From: an uncultured Bacteroidales bacterium
Lineage (GTDB): Bacteria; Bacteroidota; Bacteroidia; Bacteroidales; Bacteroidaceae
Length of the DNA: 64,000 nucleotides
Reading direction: 5' to 3'
NCBI GenBank assembly: GCA_902800925.1
Contig: CADCGD010000024.1
Span: forward strand, 1 to 64,000
The position numbers were made by a program, and so were the translations under genes. Shown here one piece after another: positions 26,251-34,714 of the stretch (positions are counted from its first letter, which is position 1; every line of letters starts with the position of its first letter). Under the pieces are notes generated by a model. That model was not told the origin of the DNA. It did not search any database and saw only the letters and a program-made list of their open reading frames with translations.

Positions 26251-27759
26251 ATGAAGAAATACACTTTTTTCGCATTGTTGACATGTATGCTGTTGTGCAC
26301 GCCTATCCGTGTGTGGGCAGGCAGCGACGATGAGGCTTTCCTGGAGCAGGTTGCCAAGGATTGTTCCGATATGAAAGTACCGCTGAAGATGATTGCGGGG
26401 TTGGATATTGACATCAAACCATCAGGGACCTATCAGGAAAAGGTTTTTGAGGTCAGCTGTGATATGAAGCGTGCGAGGTATGAGGATGCCTTGCCTTTGC
26501 CACAGATTGCTGCTATGGTCAAGTTCTACTATGAGGACCAACCTAAACAGACACTGGCCTTGGAAGTTTTGCAGTTGGAAAAGAATTTCCCAGGGTTCCT
26601 CGATGCGATGATTAAGACCAAGAGCACCTACCGTGTGCAGGCCTTGTTGCCTACAAAGGATTATCAGCGCATAGGTGAGTTAGATAGCAAGGAACTAAAG
26701 CAGATAGAACGGGTGGACTCCATTGCCCTGGCTGCGATGATTTTGCAGAAAGGGGTAGACCTGTTCAATCATGTCTTGTTGCCCTACAAGGCAGAGAGTG
26801 GTAATGTGTGGAACAAGATAACGCTGCAGAATGGTAAGGTGTGGATGGATTTGCAGGTTCCTGACAAGGCCCTCTCGGCTATTCAGAAGAATCTGGAGGT
26901 GATGAAAAGGGCATTCTACTTCTGTCCGACCTTGGACAGCGGTTATTCCAAGGACATGTTGAAAACGGTGGATTATGGTTTCCGACTGACCACTGACACA
27001 GGACGTAGCATGGAGATTGCCTACACGCCTGAAGAACGTGAACGGCTGGACACGCTAGGTACTGACGTTACTGACCGACAGATGTACGTGCTGTTGATCA
27101 ACATCATGCATACCTTGCCGATAAAGATAAAATCCTACCAAACGCGTGTGGGCTTCAAGTATGCTGACAAGACACTCTCCATTGTTGATGAAGTGCATAC
27201 GGATAATGCCCGAATCAAGGAACTGATGAAGCGTCCGGAGTCTCTTAGGGAAGAATATCTTTTGCACATGTTCAGCTCTGTGCAGTTCTTCGAGAACTTC
27301 TCGGAAAACGGCATTGGCATCAGACGCATCTTCCGTGGTCTTGCTGATGAAGACCTGTCCTACATGATGACAGCCCACGAGATAGACAGTCTCTTGAAGA
27401 GTCCCCAACAGGTGAAGGACTCCCTGCTGCTGCAAAGTCAGCTGGATGTCCTTACACTGCAGATTGGTCAGCAGTCGTGCAAGGAGGGTTTCTTCTGTCC
27501 ACGTCAGGTATCTATGGAGGGCGACAATGTGGTGTGGACGATTGTCGGAAACGTCTCATTGGCCAGCTACAAGAAGTATATTCAGCGTGACCTCCGTGCG
27601 AAGGCGATTGAACTCTATCAGTCCAAATCGGGAAACCTGCTGCGAGAGGCTGTGACGAAGCTGCATAAGGGTTTGATTTACAGGGTTTACAGTAGTGATA
27701 TGAAACAGCATCACGACACCACGATACCCTTTAGCGTCTTAAATGACCTGAAACAGTAA
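26251..27759 (+). CDS. Exported protein of unknown function
   Basis: A 502-residue protein that I do not recognise. The start is the ATG at 26251, which gives a clear signal peptide (MKKYTFFALLTCMLLCTPIRVWAG). The 29 residues upstream in the open frame are translated promoter sequence: TATCTTTG at 26221-26228 is a -7 box. The mature part is mixed alpha/beta without repeats or membrane segments. It contains alternating blocks such as KYTFF..LPLPQIAAMVKFYYED, DRQMYVLLINIMHTLPIKI and FFCPRQVSMEGDNVVWTIVGN, with several charged helices. It stands alone, divergent from the TlpA-like gene and ended by a strong terminator. A periplasmic or cell-surface role is all that can be said. Confidence 0.75.
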   Translation: MKKYTFFALLTCMLLCTPIRVWAGSDDEAFLEQVAKDCSDMKVPLKMIAGLDIDIKPSGTYQEKVFEVSCDMKRARYEDALPLPQIAAMVKFYYEDQPKQTLALEVLQLEKNFPGFLDAMIKTKSTYRVQALLPTKDYQRIGELDSKELKQIERVDSIALAAMILQKGVDLFNHVLLPYKAESGNVWNKITLQNGKVWMDLQVPDKALSAIQKNLEVMKRAFYFCPTLDSGYSKDMLKTVDYGFRLTTDTGRSMEIAYTPEERERLDTLGTDVTDRQMYVLLINIMHTLPIKIKSYQTRVGFKYADKTLSIVDEVHTDNARIKELMKRPESLREEYLLHMFSSVQFFENFSENGIGIRRIFRGLADEDLSYMMTAHEIDSLLKSPQQVKDSLLLQSQLDVLTLQIGQQSCKEGFFCPRQVSMEGDNVVWTIVGNVSLASYKKYIQRDLRAKAIELYQSKSGNLLREAVTKLHKGLIYRVYSSDMKQHHDTTIPFSVLNDLKQ

Positions 27760-27763
27760 GAAA

Positions 27764-27797
27764 GTGGGCTGATAATTTTGTCAGCCCACAATTATTT
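27764..27797 (+). terminator. Terminator of the exported-protein gene
   Basis: Perfect 9-base stem GTGGGCTGA (27764-27772) / TCAGCCCAC (27781-27789), loop TAATTTTG, followed by an AT-rich run. Its loop carries the -33 box of the thrS promoter. Confidence 0.75.
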
Positions 27798-27807
27798 TGT
27801 ACTTTTG
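27777..27807 (+). promoter_or_regulatory. thrS promoter nested in the upstream terminator
   Basis: TTTG (27777-27780, in the terminator loop), 19 bases, TACTTTTG (27800-27807). The leader to the thrS ATG is about 30 bases, too short for a T-box or other large riboregulator. Confidence 0.7.
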
Positions 27808-27840
27808 CATCCGATTTAAACTTAAACATATATTGTAGAT

Positions 27841-29784
27841 ATGATCAACATTACTTTTCCGGACGGATCTGTTCGCTCGTATGAGCAGGGCGTAACCGGA
27901 CTTCAGATTGCCGAGAGCATCTCACCGGCTCTGGCACGCAGCGTGGTAAGCTGTGGCGTGAATGGTGAGACCGTAGAGCTGAATCGTCCTATCAATGAGG
28001 ACGCTACGATTGCGCTCTATAAGTTCGATGACGAGCAGGGTAAGCATACCTTCTGGCACACATCGGCACACCTATTGGCTGAGGCTCTGCAGGAGTTGTA
28101 TCCTGGCATCCAGTTCGGCTTTGGTCCCGCTGTGGAGAATGGTTTCTTCTACGACGTGCTGCTGCCTAACGGCGAGAGCATCAAGGAGAGCGACTTCCCC
28201 AAGATTGAAGAGAAGATGAAGGAACTGGCTGGCAAGAAGGAGCCGGTGGTTCGCAAGGAGGTGGCCAAGGCCGACGCCCTGAAGGAGTTTGCTGCCGCTG
28301 GTCAGACCTATAAGTGCGAGCACATCGAGCAGGACTTGGAAGACGGTTCTATCACCACTTATACGCAGGGCAACTTCACTGACCTCTGCCGTGGTCCGCA
28401 CTTGATGGATACTGGCGAAATCAAGGCCGTGAAGCTGACCTCTGTGGCTGGCGCCTTCTGGCGTGGCGATGCCACCCGTGAGCAGATGCAGCGTCTGTAT
28501 GGCATCTCGTTCCCCAAGAAGAAGATGCTCGACGAGTATCTCGTCATGCTCGAGGAGGCTAAGAAGCGCGACCACCGTAAGATTGGTAAGGAGATGGAGC
28601 TCTTCATGTTCTCCGACAAGGTCGGTAAGGGTCTACCTATCTGGTTGCCAAAGGGTACTGAGCTGCGCCTGCGCCTGCAGGACCACCTGCGCAAGGTACA
28701 GAAGCGTTTCGGCTATCAGGAGGTAATCACTCCACATATCGGTTCTAAGAACCTCTATGTTACCTCTGGTCACTATGCTCATTATGGCAAGGACTCATTC
28801 CAGCCCATCCATACTCCTGAGGAGGATGAAGAGTACATGCTGAAGCCCATGAACTGTCCTCACCACTGCGAGATCTTCGCTTGGAAGCCCCGTTCATATC
28901 GTGACCTGCCTCTGCGTATTGCTGAGTTTGGTACGGTATATCGCTACGAGCAGAGTGGTGAGCTGCACGGACTGACCCGTGTACGCTCGTTCACGCAGGA
29001 CGATGCTCACCTGTTCTGCCGTCCTGACCAGGTGAAGCAGGAGTTCCTGAACGTGATGGATATCATCAATATTGTCCTCAAGGCTTTCGGCTTTGAGTTC
29101 GAAGCCCAAATCTCTCTCCGCGACCCCAACGACCACGAGAAGTACGTTGGTACTGACGAGGACTGGGCACTGGCTGAGAAGGCTATTCAGGAGGCTTGCG
29201 AGGAGAAGGGTCTGCACGCTAAGGTTGAATATGGCGAGGCTGCCTTCTATGGTCCTAAACTCGACTTCATGATCAAGGACGCCATCGGTCGTCGCTGGCA
29301 GTTGGGTACTATCCAGGTAGACTACAACCTGCCCAAGCGCTTCCAGTTGGAATATACCGACGAGGACAACACGAAGAAGACGCCTGTGATGATTCACCGT
29401 GCTCCGTTCGGCTCTTTGGAGCGCTTCTGCGCTGTACTCATCGAGCACACCAGCGGTCACTTCCCCTTGTGGTTGACTCCTGACCAGGTTGCTATCCTGC
29501 CTCTGTCAGAGAAGTACAACGACTACGCTAAGGAGGTTGCCAAGAAGTTCGATATGGGTGGTGTTCGTCCTACCATCGACCTGCGCAACGAGAAGCTGGG
29601 TCGTAAGATTCGTGACAACGAGTTGAAGCGTATTCCTTACATGGTCATTGTTGGTGAGAAGGAACAGCAGGATGGCACCGTTGCCGTACGTCCTCAGGGC
29701 GGTGGCGAGCAGAAGGTGATGACCATCCAGGAGTTCATCGACCACATCAATGCCGAGGTTAAGGAAATGACTAAGGAGTTCTAA
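27841..29784 (+). CDS. thrS: Threonyl-tRNA synthetase
   Basis: A 647-residue class II synthetase that charges tRNA-Thr. Domains in order: TGS (1-60), the editing domain with the [11 protein letters not shown] zinc-like motif (about 74), the catalytic core with motif 2 ([33 protein letters not shown]) and motif 3 ([13 protein letters not shown]), and the anticodon-binding domain ([14 protein letters not shown]). Length is normal. In many Bacteroidetes thrS is followed by infC-rpmI-rplT; here nspC follows after 10 bases, so that neighbourhood is rearranged. Confidence 0.97.
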   Translation: MINITFPDGSVRSYEQGVTGLQIAESISPALARSVVSCGVNGETVELNRPINEDATIALYKFDDEQGKHTFWHTSAHLLAEALQELYPGIQFGFGPAVENGFFYDVLLPNGESIKESDFPKIEEKMKELAGKKEPVVRKEVAKADALKEFAAAGQTYKCEHIEQDLEDGSITTYTQGNFTDLCRGPHLMDTGEIKAVKLTSVAGAFWRGDATREQMQRLYGISFPKKKMLDEYLVMLEEAKKRDHRKIGKEMELFMFSDKVGKGLPIWLPKGTELRLRLQDHLRKVQKRFGYQEVITPHIGSKNLYVTSGHYAHYGKDSFQPIHTPEEDEEYMLKPMNCPHHCEIFAWKPRSYRDLPLRIAEFGTVYRYEQSGELHGLTRVRSFTQDDAHLFCRPDQVKQEFLNVMDIINIVLKAFGFEFEAQISLRDPNDHEKYVGTDEDWALAEKAIQEACEEKGLHAKVEYGEAAFYGPKLDFMIKDAIGRRWQLGTIQVDYNLPKRFQLEYTDEDNTKKTPVMIHRAPFGSLERFCAVLIEHTSGHFPLWLTPDQVAILPLSEKYNDYAKEVAKKFDMGGVRPTIDLRNEKLGRKIRDNELKRIPYMVIVGEKEQQDGTVAVRPQGGGEQKVMTIQEFIDHINAEVKEMTKEF

Positions 29785-29786
29785 AG

Positions 29787-29822
29787 TTGACAATTTGACA
29801 AATTCACCATTTGACAATTTGA
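29787..29822 (+). repeat. TTGACAATTTGACAA spacer repeat carrying the nspC start
   Basis: Three TTTGACAA-type units fill the gap between thrS and nspC. The only in-frame initiation codons for nspC in this stretch (TTG at 29795 and 29819) are part of the repeat. Confidence 0.6.
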
Positions 29823-30955
29823 AGACTCCCGTCTATATTATTGAAGAAAAGCGGTTGCGGCACAACCTCGCATTGATTCGCGAGGTTGCTTGCCGCACCG
29901 ATTCTGAATGGATACTGGCCTTCAAGGCCTTTGCCTTGTGGAAGACGTTCCCCATCTTCCGCGAGTATATCTCGTCGACTACTGCCAGTTCGCTCAGCGA
30001 GGCACGCTTGGCCTTCGAGGAGTTTGGCGCTAAGGCGCATACCTATTCTCCTGCTTACAAAGACGACGAGTTCGACGAGATTGTACGTTGCTCCAGTCAT
30101 CTGACGTTTAACTCGCTCTCGCAGTACGAACGTTTCCATGAGCGGGCAGCGGAGTGCTCGCTGGGCTTGCGCATCAATCCTGAATATTCCGAGGTAGAGA
30201 CGCTGCTCTACAACCCCTGTGCCCCTGGCACCCGCTTTGGCGTTTCTGCCGACAAGCTTCCTGAACAGTTGCCCAGCGATATCAAGGGTTTCCATTGCCA
30301 TTGTCATTGTGAGAGTGGCAGCGACGTCTTTGAGCGCTCGCTGCAGCATATCGAAGAGAAGTTTGCGAAGTGGTTCCCCCAGTTGGAGTGGATCAACTTC
30401 GGTGGTGGCCACTTGGTGACGCGCAAGGACTACGACATCGAGCGACTGGTGCGCCTCATGCAAGGTTTCCACGAGCGCTATCCTTGGCTGAAGGTTATCT
30501 TCGAACCAGGTAGTGCCTTTGCTTGGCAGACCGGTCCTCTGGTTAGCAGTGTGGTAGACATCGTAGAGGACAAGGGCATTCGTACCGCTATTCTCGACGT
30601 TAGCTTCACCTGTCACATGCCTGACTGTCTGGAAATGCCTTATTTCCCTGAAGTGCGAGGAGCAAAGCACGTGGAGGAGCAAAATTCTCAATTCTCAATT
30701 GTCAATTCTCAATTGGTTTACCGCCTTGGTGGCAACAGCTGCCTCTCTGGCGACTGGATGGGTGACTGGCAGTTTGACCACGAGTTACAGGTGGGTGAGC
30801 AGATTATCTTCGAGGATATGATTCACTACACGACCGTGAAGACCAATACGTTTAACGGCATTACGCATCCGTCCATTGCTATGGAGCATAGCGACGGCAC
30901 GTTAGAAATGCTGCGTGAATACGGTTACGAAGACTATCGTAGTCGAATGGACTAA
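29795..30955 (+). CDS. nspC: Carboxynorspermidine decarboxylase
   Basis: PLP-dependent decarboxylase of the alternative polyamine pathway: carboxynorspermidine or carboxyspermidine to norspermidine or spermidine. As drawn it has 386 residues. Key motifs are LAFKAFALW (PLP lysine, Lys44), TTASSLSEARLAFEEFGAKAHTYSPAYKDDEFDEI, LGLRINPEYSEVE, INFGGGHLVTRKDYD, FEPGSAF, DVSFTCHMPDCLEMPY and GNSCLSGD (active-site cysteine from the second subunit). No ATG is available; TTG at 29795 is the likeliest start and lies in a dispersed repeat. Residues about 296-307 (QNSQFSIVNSQL) are a translated repeat (30683-30715) placed just before the conserved YRLGGNSCLSGD. The partner dehydrogenase gene is not in the window. 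Confidence 0.9.
   Translation: MTNSPFDNLKTPVYIIEEKRLRHNLALIREVACRTDSEWILAFKAFALWKTFPIFREYISSTTASSLSEARLAFEEFGAKAHTYSPAYKDDEFDEIVRCSSHLTFNSLSQYERFHERAAECSLGLRINPEYSEVETLLYNPCAPGTRFGVSADKLPEQLPSDIKGFHCHCHCESGSDVFERSLQHIEEKFAKWFPQLEWINFGGGHLVTRKDYDIERLVRLMQGFHERYPWLKVIFEPGSAFAWQTGPLVSSVVDIVEDKGIRTAILDVSFTCHMPDCLEMPYFPEVRGAKHVEEQNSQFSIVNSQLVYRLGGNSCLSGDWMGDWQFDHELQVGEQIIFEDMIHYTTVKTNTFNGITHPSIAMEHSDGTLEMLREYGYEDYRSRMD
30683..30715 (+). repeat. Repeat insertion inside nspC
   Basis: AATTCTCAATTCTC / AATTGTCAATTCTC units, contiguous and in frame, encode NSQFSIVNSQL. The same kind of sequence is a common spacer in this genome type, and it is not part of the NspC family alignment as I know it. Confidence 0.65.
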
Positions 30956-30963
30956 CGGTTAAC

Positions 30964-31032
30964 GACAACTTGAGTTATTATTTAAAAAGACAACTTGAGT
31001 TATTTAAAAAGACAACTTGAGTTATTTAAAAA
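30964..31032. repeat. 22-base tandem repeat (GACAACTTGAGTTATTTAAA)
   Basis: Copies of a unit beginning GACAACTTGAGTTATTT start at 30964, 30989 and 31011; the last two are exactly 22 bases apart and lead directly into the composite element at 31033. There is no gene between nspC and trmD (30956-31165). Confidence 0.7.
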
Positions 31033-31144
31033 GACAACTTGGACAACTTAAACAACTTTTTTTTCTGCGCTTGACTTTGGACCCCGTAGACGCAGTTGCG
31101 TCGTAGGCAAAATAAATATGTTGTCCTTAGTTGTCCAAGTTGTC
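31033..31144 (-). mobile_element. MITE-like composite repeat, copy A
   Basis: A 112-base element with inverted ends: both ends read GACAACTTGGACAACT inward (16 of 16 identical). Between them is a GTAGACGC / GCGTCGTAG inverted core. The same order of blocks (end, core, GTCC, AGTCAA, AAAAAAGTTG, end) is present in reverse orientation at 53963-54076. There is no coding capacity. Being non-autonomous and mobile is inference from the structure. Confidence 0.6.
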
Positions 31145-31165
31145 TTTAAATCACAAATTTGTTTT

Positions 31166-31846
31166 TTATTCTTTATCCAGTAAGTCTGGACGCAGGCGAC
31201 GTGTACGCTCCATAGCCTGTTCCAATTCCCAGTTACGTATTTTTGCCTCGTTGCCAGAGAGCAGAATCTCAGGAACCTTCCATCCTTTATACTCTGCAGG
31301 ACGGGTATAGATAGGTGCTGCCAGCAGGTCGTCCTGAAAACAATCGCTCAGCGCGCTCTGCTCGTCACCAATAACGCCAGGGACGACACGTACAATGGCG
31401 TCGGCAATCATGGCGGCTACCAGTTCACCACCCGTCAGCACAAAGTCACCAATCGATATTTCCTTGGTGATCAGGTGGTCGCGGACACGCTGGTCGATAC
31501 CCTTATAGTGGCCTGCCAGGATAATCAGGTTGCCCTTCAAGCTCAGCTCGTTGGCCATGTGCTGGTCGAAGCGCTCACCGTCGGGCGAGGTGAAGATGAC
31601 CTCGTCGTAGTCGCGCTCAGCCTTCAGTGCCGTGATACAGCGGTCAATGGGCTCACACTGCATCACCATGCCTGCAGAACCACCATAGGGGTAGTCGTCA
31701 ACACGGCGCCACTTGTCGAGTGTGTAGTCGCGCAGGTTGTGCAGACGAATCTCAGCCAGTCCTTTCTTTTCGGCACGTGCCAGTATTGATTCGTGAACAA
31801 AGCCCTCTAGCATTTCGGGCAGTACGGTAATGATATCTATTCGCAT
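31166..31846 (-). CDS. trmD: tRNA (guanine-37-N1)-methyltransferase
   Basis: A 226-residue SPOUT methyltransferase that makes m1G37 next to the anticodon of certain tRNAs and so prevents +1 frameshifting. Motifs are [26 protein letters not shown], the trefoil-knot SAM site [12 protein letters not shown] and [32 protein letters not shown], and the C-terminal [17 protein letters not shown]. In most bacteria it lies with rpsP-rimM-rplS; here it overlaps by 10 bases the end of a patatin gene, which supplies its promoter. Confidence 0.96.
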   Translation of the reverse strand: MRIDIITVLPEMLEGFVHESILARAEKKGLAEIRLHNLRDYTLDKWRRVDDYPYGGSAGMVMQCEPIDRCITALKAERDYDEVIFTSPDGERFDQHMANELSLKGNLIILAGHYKGIDQRVRDHLITKEISIGDFVLTGGELVAAMIADAIVRVVPGVIGDEQSALSDCFQDDLLAAPIYTRPAEYKGWKVPEILLSGNEAKIRNWELEQAMERTRRLRPDLLDKE

Positions 31847-32688
31847 GCGTAAAACGTTTTAATCTGTTCAATATATTTTTCACCTACTTTGCGTCCTAGT
31901 TCATAGACCAGTCGCATCTGTTGCGGGTCGTGGCTCAGGTGACCGATGGGTATCTTCTCGTCAGGACGGATGACCAGACAGCGCCCTTCCTTCTCAGCCG
32001 CTGCCACATACTCCAACTGTTTATTGTACATCAAGTGGCGCTCGTCCAGAGCCTTCAGAAAATGTGGATACTTCCTCAGCGCCAAGCGCATCAGCGGCAT
32101 CAGTCTGTTGTGCTCCTTCTGGTACCCCAAGGGTTGTGTCAGGATAACTACGTTGCGGTCGTAGCCCTGCTGCTCGTAATATTCCAAAGGTATCGAGTCG
32201 CTCACACCTCCGTCCAGCAGCTTCCATCCATCAACCTCTACGACCTTTGACGCCAATGGCATGCTTGCCGACGCCCTCAGCCACTCTAACTCGTCGTAGT
32301 CCACGTGATCCATCAGGTGATAGACGGCCCGCCCCGTCTCTACGTCCGTGCAGACTATGGTAAACTCCAGCGGGTTCTCCTCGAAGGTCTTTGTGTCGAA
32401 GATGTCGTACTTGTAGGGCACTATGTGGTATCCGAACTCCGCATTGAAGTAGTCGCCACTTTTCACCAACGACCACCAGCCGCTATACCTGCTGTCCTTA
32501 GCAAAACTAGTGTTGTAGCGGATGGCGCGACCTACCTGTCGCGACTTGTAGTTGCAGCCGAACGCTGCTCCTGCCGACACACCAATGAGTCCGTCAGGCT
32601 GGACATTATGTTCCATCATGACGTCTGTTACCCCTGCCGTCCATAATCCGCGCATGGCCCCACCTTCCAGTACCAGTCCTTTTCTCAT
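31837..32688 (-). CDS. Patatin-like phospholipase
   Basis: A 283-residue lipid acyl hydrolase of the RssA/YjjU type, probably cytoplasmic since no signal peptide is present. The catalytic dyad is visible: oxyanion loop EGGAMRGLW (8-16), nucleophile in GVSAGA (Ser about 38) and Asp in [12 protein letters not shown]. The C-terminal segment is helical and charged. It overlaps trmD by 10 bases; both probably share the promoter at 32698-32728. The substrate (phospholipid or lysophospholipid) is unknown. Confidence 0.88.
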   Translation of the reverse strand: MRKGLVLEGGAMRGLWTAGVTDVMMEHNVQPDGLIGVSAGAAFGCNYKSRQVGRAIRYNTSFAKDSRYSGWWSLVKSGDYFNAEFGYHIVPYKYDIFDTKTFEENPLEFTIVCTDVETGRAVYHLMDHVDYDELEWLRASASMPLASKVVEVDGWKLLDGGVSDSIPLEYYEQQGYDRNVVILTQPLGYQKEHNRLMPLMRLALRKYPHFLKALDERHLMYNKQLEYVAAAEKEGRCLVIRPDEKIPIGHLSHDPQQMRLVYELGRKVGEKYIEQIKTFYACE

Positions 32689-32697
32689 AATCGTTTA

Positions 32698-32728
32698 CAA
32701 AGGTAGTGCAAACCGAGTGAAATGCAAA
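32698..32728 (-). promoter_or_regulatory. Promoter of patatin-trmD
   Basis: On the - strand TTTG (32725-32728), 19 bases, TACCTTTG (32698-32705), 10 bases from the start codon. Confidence 0.75.
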
Positions 32729-32790
32729 ATAAATCGCAATTTATTATCATTTATTGTCAAAAGGTTACATATTATAGATAATGGTTCGCC

Positions 32791-34704
32791 TCATTGACTC
32801 AAGGATATAAACCCGTCAGTCATGTGGATGTGCTCTTCGCTAAGCAGATAGCGAAGGGCTGCATCGATGGCTTCCGTGGGGAAGGGAAGACTGTGAAGCT
32901 CGCAAGGATGATGGCGCTGACCATCGTTGAGCAACTGGAGGATGGCCTGACGGGCATCGGGCGACTGTTGATGGGCAATGGTCTGGCCTTGATTGCTGAG
33001 ACAGACATCGCATTGGCCACAGTCGTGGGTGTCTTTTTCGCCAAAGTATTCCAACAGCAAGCGTGAACGGCAATGGGCGTTGTCCTGCATGTAGTTGAGC
33101 ATAGCATGGATGCGCTTGCGGTACTGCTCCAGGCGTCGTTCATAGACGTTGGCTGACAGCTGGACATGTTCTGGGTCTTCGCGGCGCTGCATATAGCGGA
33201 TGGTTGGCACCTGACTGCGTGGGATGTATTGGATGATGCGCTTGTGGGCCAAGGACTTCAGCACCTCGTGGAGGTCGGCAGGACGCAAGCCACACTGCTG
33301 ACTGACGAGTGCTTCGTCGATGTATCCGAAGTCGGCAAAGAGTCCGCCGTAGTTGCGCAAGAGGGTGACGATGAGACGGTCTTCGCTGTCTGAGAGGTCG
33401 TTGAGACGATAAAGCTCGTGACGCTCCAACAGGAAGCGCACGCGCGTCTGTAGGTCGGGCGCTGCATCGTATTCTATATAGCCTGCACGTTGTAGAATTT
33501 GCAGGGCGGAATGAACACGCACAGGGAAGTGGTGGAAACGCTGACAGAAGACGTCGATGTTGAACTCGCGGGTGATGCCGAAACCGTCACCTGTAGCTAT
33601 CTGGAAGAAGTAAGCCAGGTGTTCATAGACCTGACGAATTTCCTCTTTTGGAGGGAAGGTGTCGTCGATACGCTTGGCGAGTTTGGCATTGTCGCCATTG
33701 TTATAGAGCAGGATGGCCTGAGCTGGTTGTCCATCGCGACCAGCACGACCAGCCTCTTGGAAGTAGGCCTCGATGGAGTCGGGACAGTCGTAGTGCATGA
33801 CTAGACGCACGTCGGGCTTGTCGATGCCCATACCAAAGGCATTGGTGCAGACGATGATGCGCACGCGGTCTTGTTGCCAGTCGCACTGGCGCTGGTCTTT
33901 CACCTCGTGCTCCAAACCTGCATGGTAAAAGGTAGCGCTGAGACCTGCCTGACAGAGTGCCTGAGCAATCTCCTTGGTACGACGACGGCTGCGCACATAG
34001 ACGATGGCGGAGCCTTGGGTGTGCTGGAAGGTGTGGATGAGTTCCTGCATCTTGTCAGCGGCATTCTTCACAATATAGGTGAGATTCTTGCGCTCGAAGG
34101 ACATGCGGAAAACGCGGAACGCGTTTTCTGCTGGAGTGGCGCTCAGCTTAGCGCAGATGTCTTCGACAACCTGAGGGGTGGCTGTAGCAGTTAGTGCCAG
34201 GATGGGGATGTCGGGCAGGAGCGTGCGGATGTTGGCAATCTCCAAGTAGCTGGGACGGAAATCGTAGCCCCATTGTGAGATGCAATGTGCCTCGTCAACT
34301 GTGATGAACGACACGTGCATGTGGCGCAGCTTGGTAATGAAAAGCTCACTGGAGAGTCGTTCGGGCGACACGTAGAGAAACTTGGTGCGTCCCAGGATGC
34401 AGTTTTCCAGTACACGGAGGATGTCATCGTGCGACATGCCGCTATAGACGGCTGCTGCGAGGATGCCCTTCTGGCGGAGGTGCAGCACCTGGTCTTTCAT
34501 CAGGGCGATGAGTGGGGTGACAACGATGCACACTCCTTCCAGCGCCATTGCTGGCACTTGGAAGGTCAGTGACTTGCCGCCTCCTGTTGGCATGAGACCC
34601 AGCGTGTCGCGTCCCAGTCCTATAGACTCGATGATCTGCTGTTGGATGCCACGAAAGTCATCATAGCCCCAATAGTGCTTCAGTATCTCTTTGTAGTTAC
34701 TCAA
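32791..34704 (-). CDS. recQ: ATP-dependent DNA helicase RecQ
   Basis: A 637-residue 3'-5' DNA helicase for recombination repair. Motifs are YWGYDDFRGIQQQIIE, MPTGGGKSLTFQ (Walker A), ITVDEAHCISQWGYDFRPSY (DEAH and the RecQ aromatic-rich loop), GMGIDKPDVRLVMHYD and QEAGRAGRDGQP. The RecQ-Ct zinc site ends CGQCDVC. The C-terminus is a short winged-helix part; the typical HRDC domain looks absent, as in many Bacteroidetes RecQ proteins. It lies 10 bases downstream of recJ and forms a resection unit with it, since RecQ unwinds and RecJ degrades the 5' strand. Confidence 0.95.
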   Translation of the reverse strand: MSNYKEILKHYWGYDDFRGIQQQIIESIGLGRDTLGLMPTGGGKSLTFQVPAMALEGVCIVVTPLIALMKDQVLHLRQKGILAAAVYSGMSHDDILRVLENCILGRTKFLYVSPERLSSELFITKLRHMHVSFITVDEAHCISQWGYDFRPSYLEIANIRTLLPDIPILALTATATPQVVEDICAKLSATPAENAFRVFRMSFERKNLTYIVKNAADKMQELIHTFQHTQGSAIVYVRSRRRTKEIAQALCQAGLSATFYHAGLEHEVKDQRQCDWQQDRVRIIVCTNAFGMGIDKPDVRLVMHYDCPDSIEAYFQEAGRAGRDGQPAQAILLYNNGDNAKLAKRIDDTFPPKEEIRQVYEHLAYFFQIATGDGFGITREFNIDVFCQRFHHFPVRVHSALQILQRAGYIEYDAAPDLQTRVRFLLERHELYRLNDLSDSEDRLIVTLLRNYGGLFADFGYIDEALVSQQCGLRPADLHEVLKSLAHKRIIQYIPRSQVPTIRYMQRREDPEHVQLSANVYERRLEQYRKRIHAMLNYMQDNAHCRSRLLLEYFGEKDTHDCGQCDVCLSNQGQTIAHQQSPDARQAILQLLNDGQRHHPCELHSLPFPTEAIDAALRYLLSEEHIHMTDGFISLSQ

Positions 34705-34714
34705 CGGTCAACTG

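Noticed and set aside
27800..27840. T-box or other riboswitch before thrS
   Set aside because: The leader is only about 30 bases, too short, and T-boxes are not expected in this phylum.
30964..31144. Possible CRISPR array
   Set aside because: Units repeat with 22 bases and no unique spacers, then merge into an inverted-end element; no cas genes are nearby. The array at 53811-54030 fails in the same way (93-base identical units).
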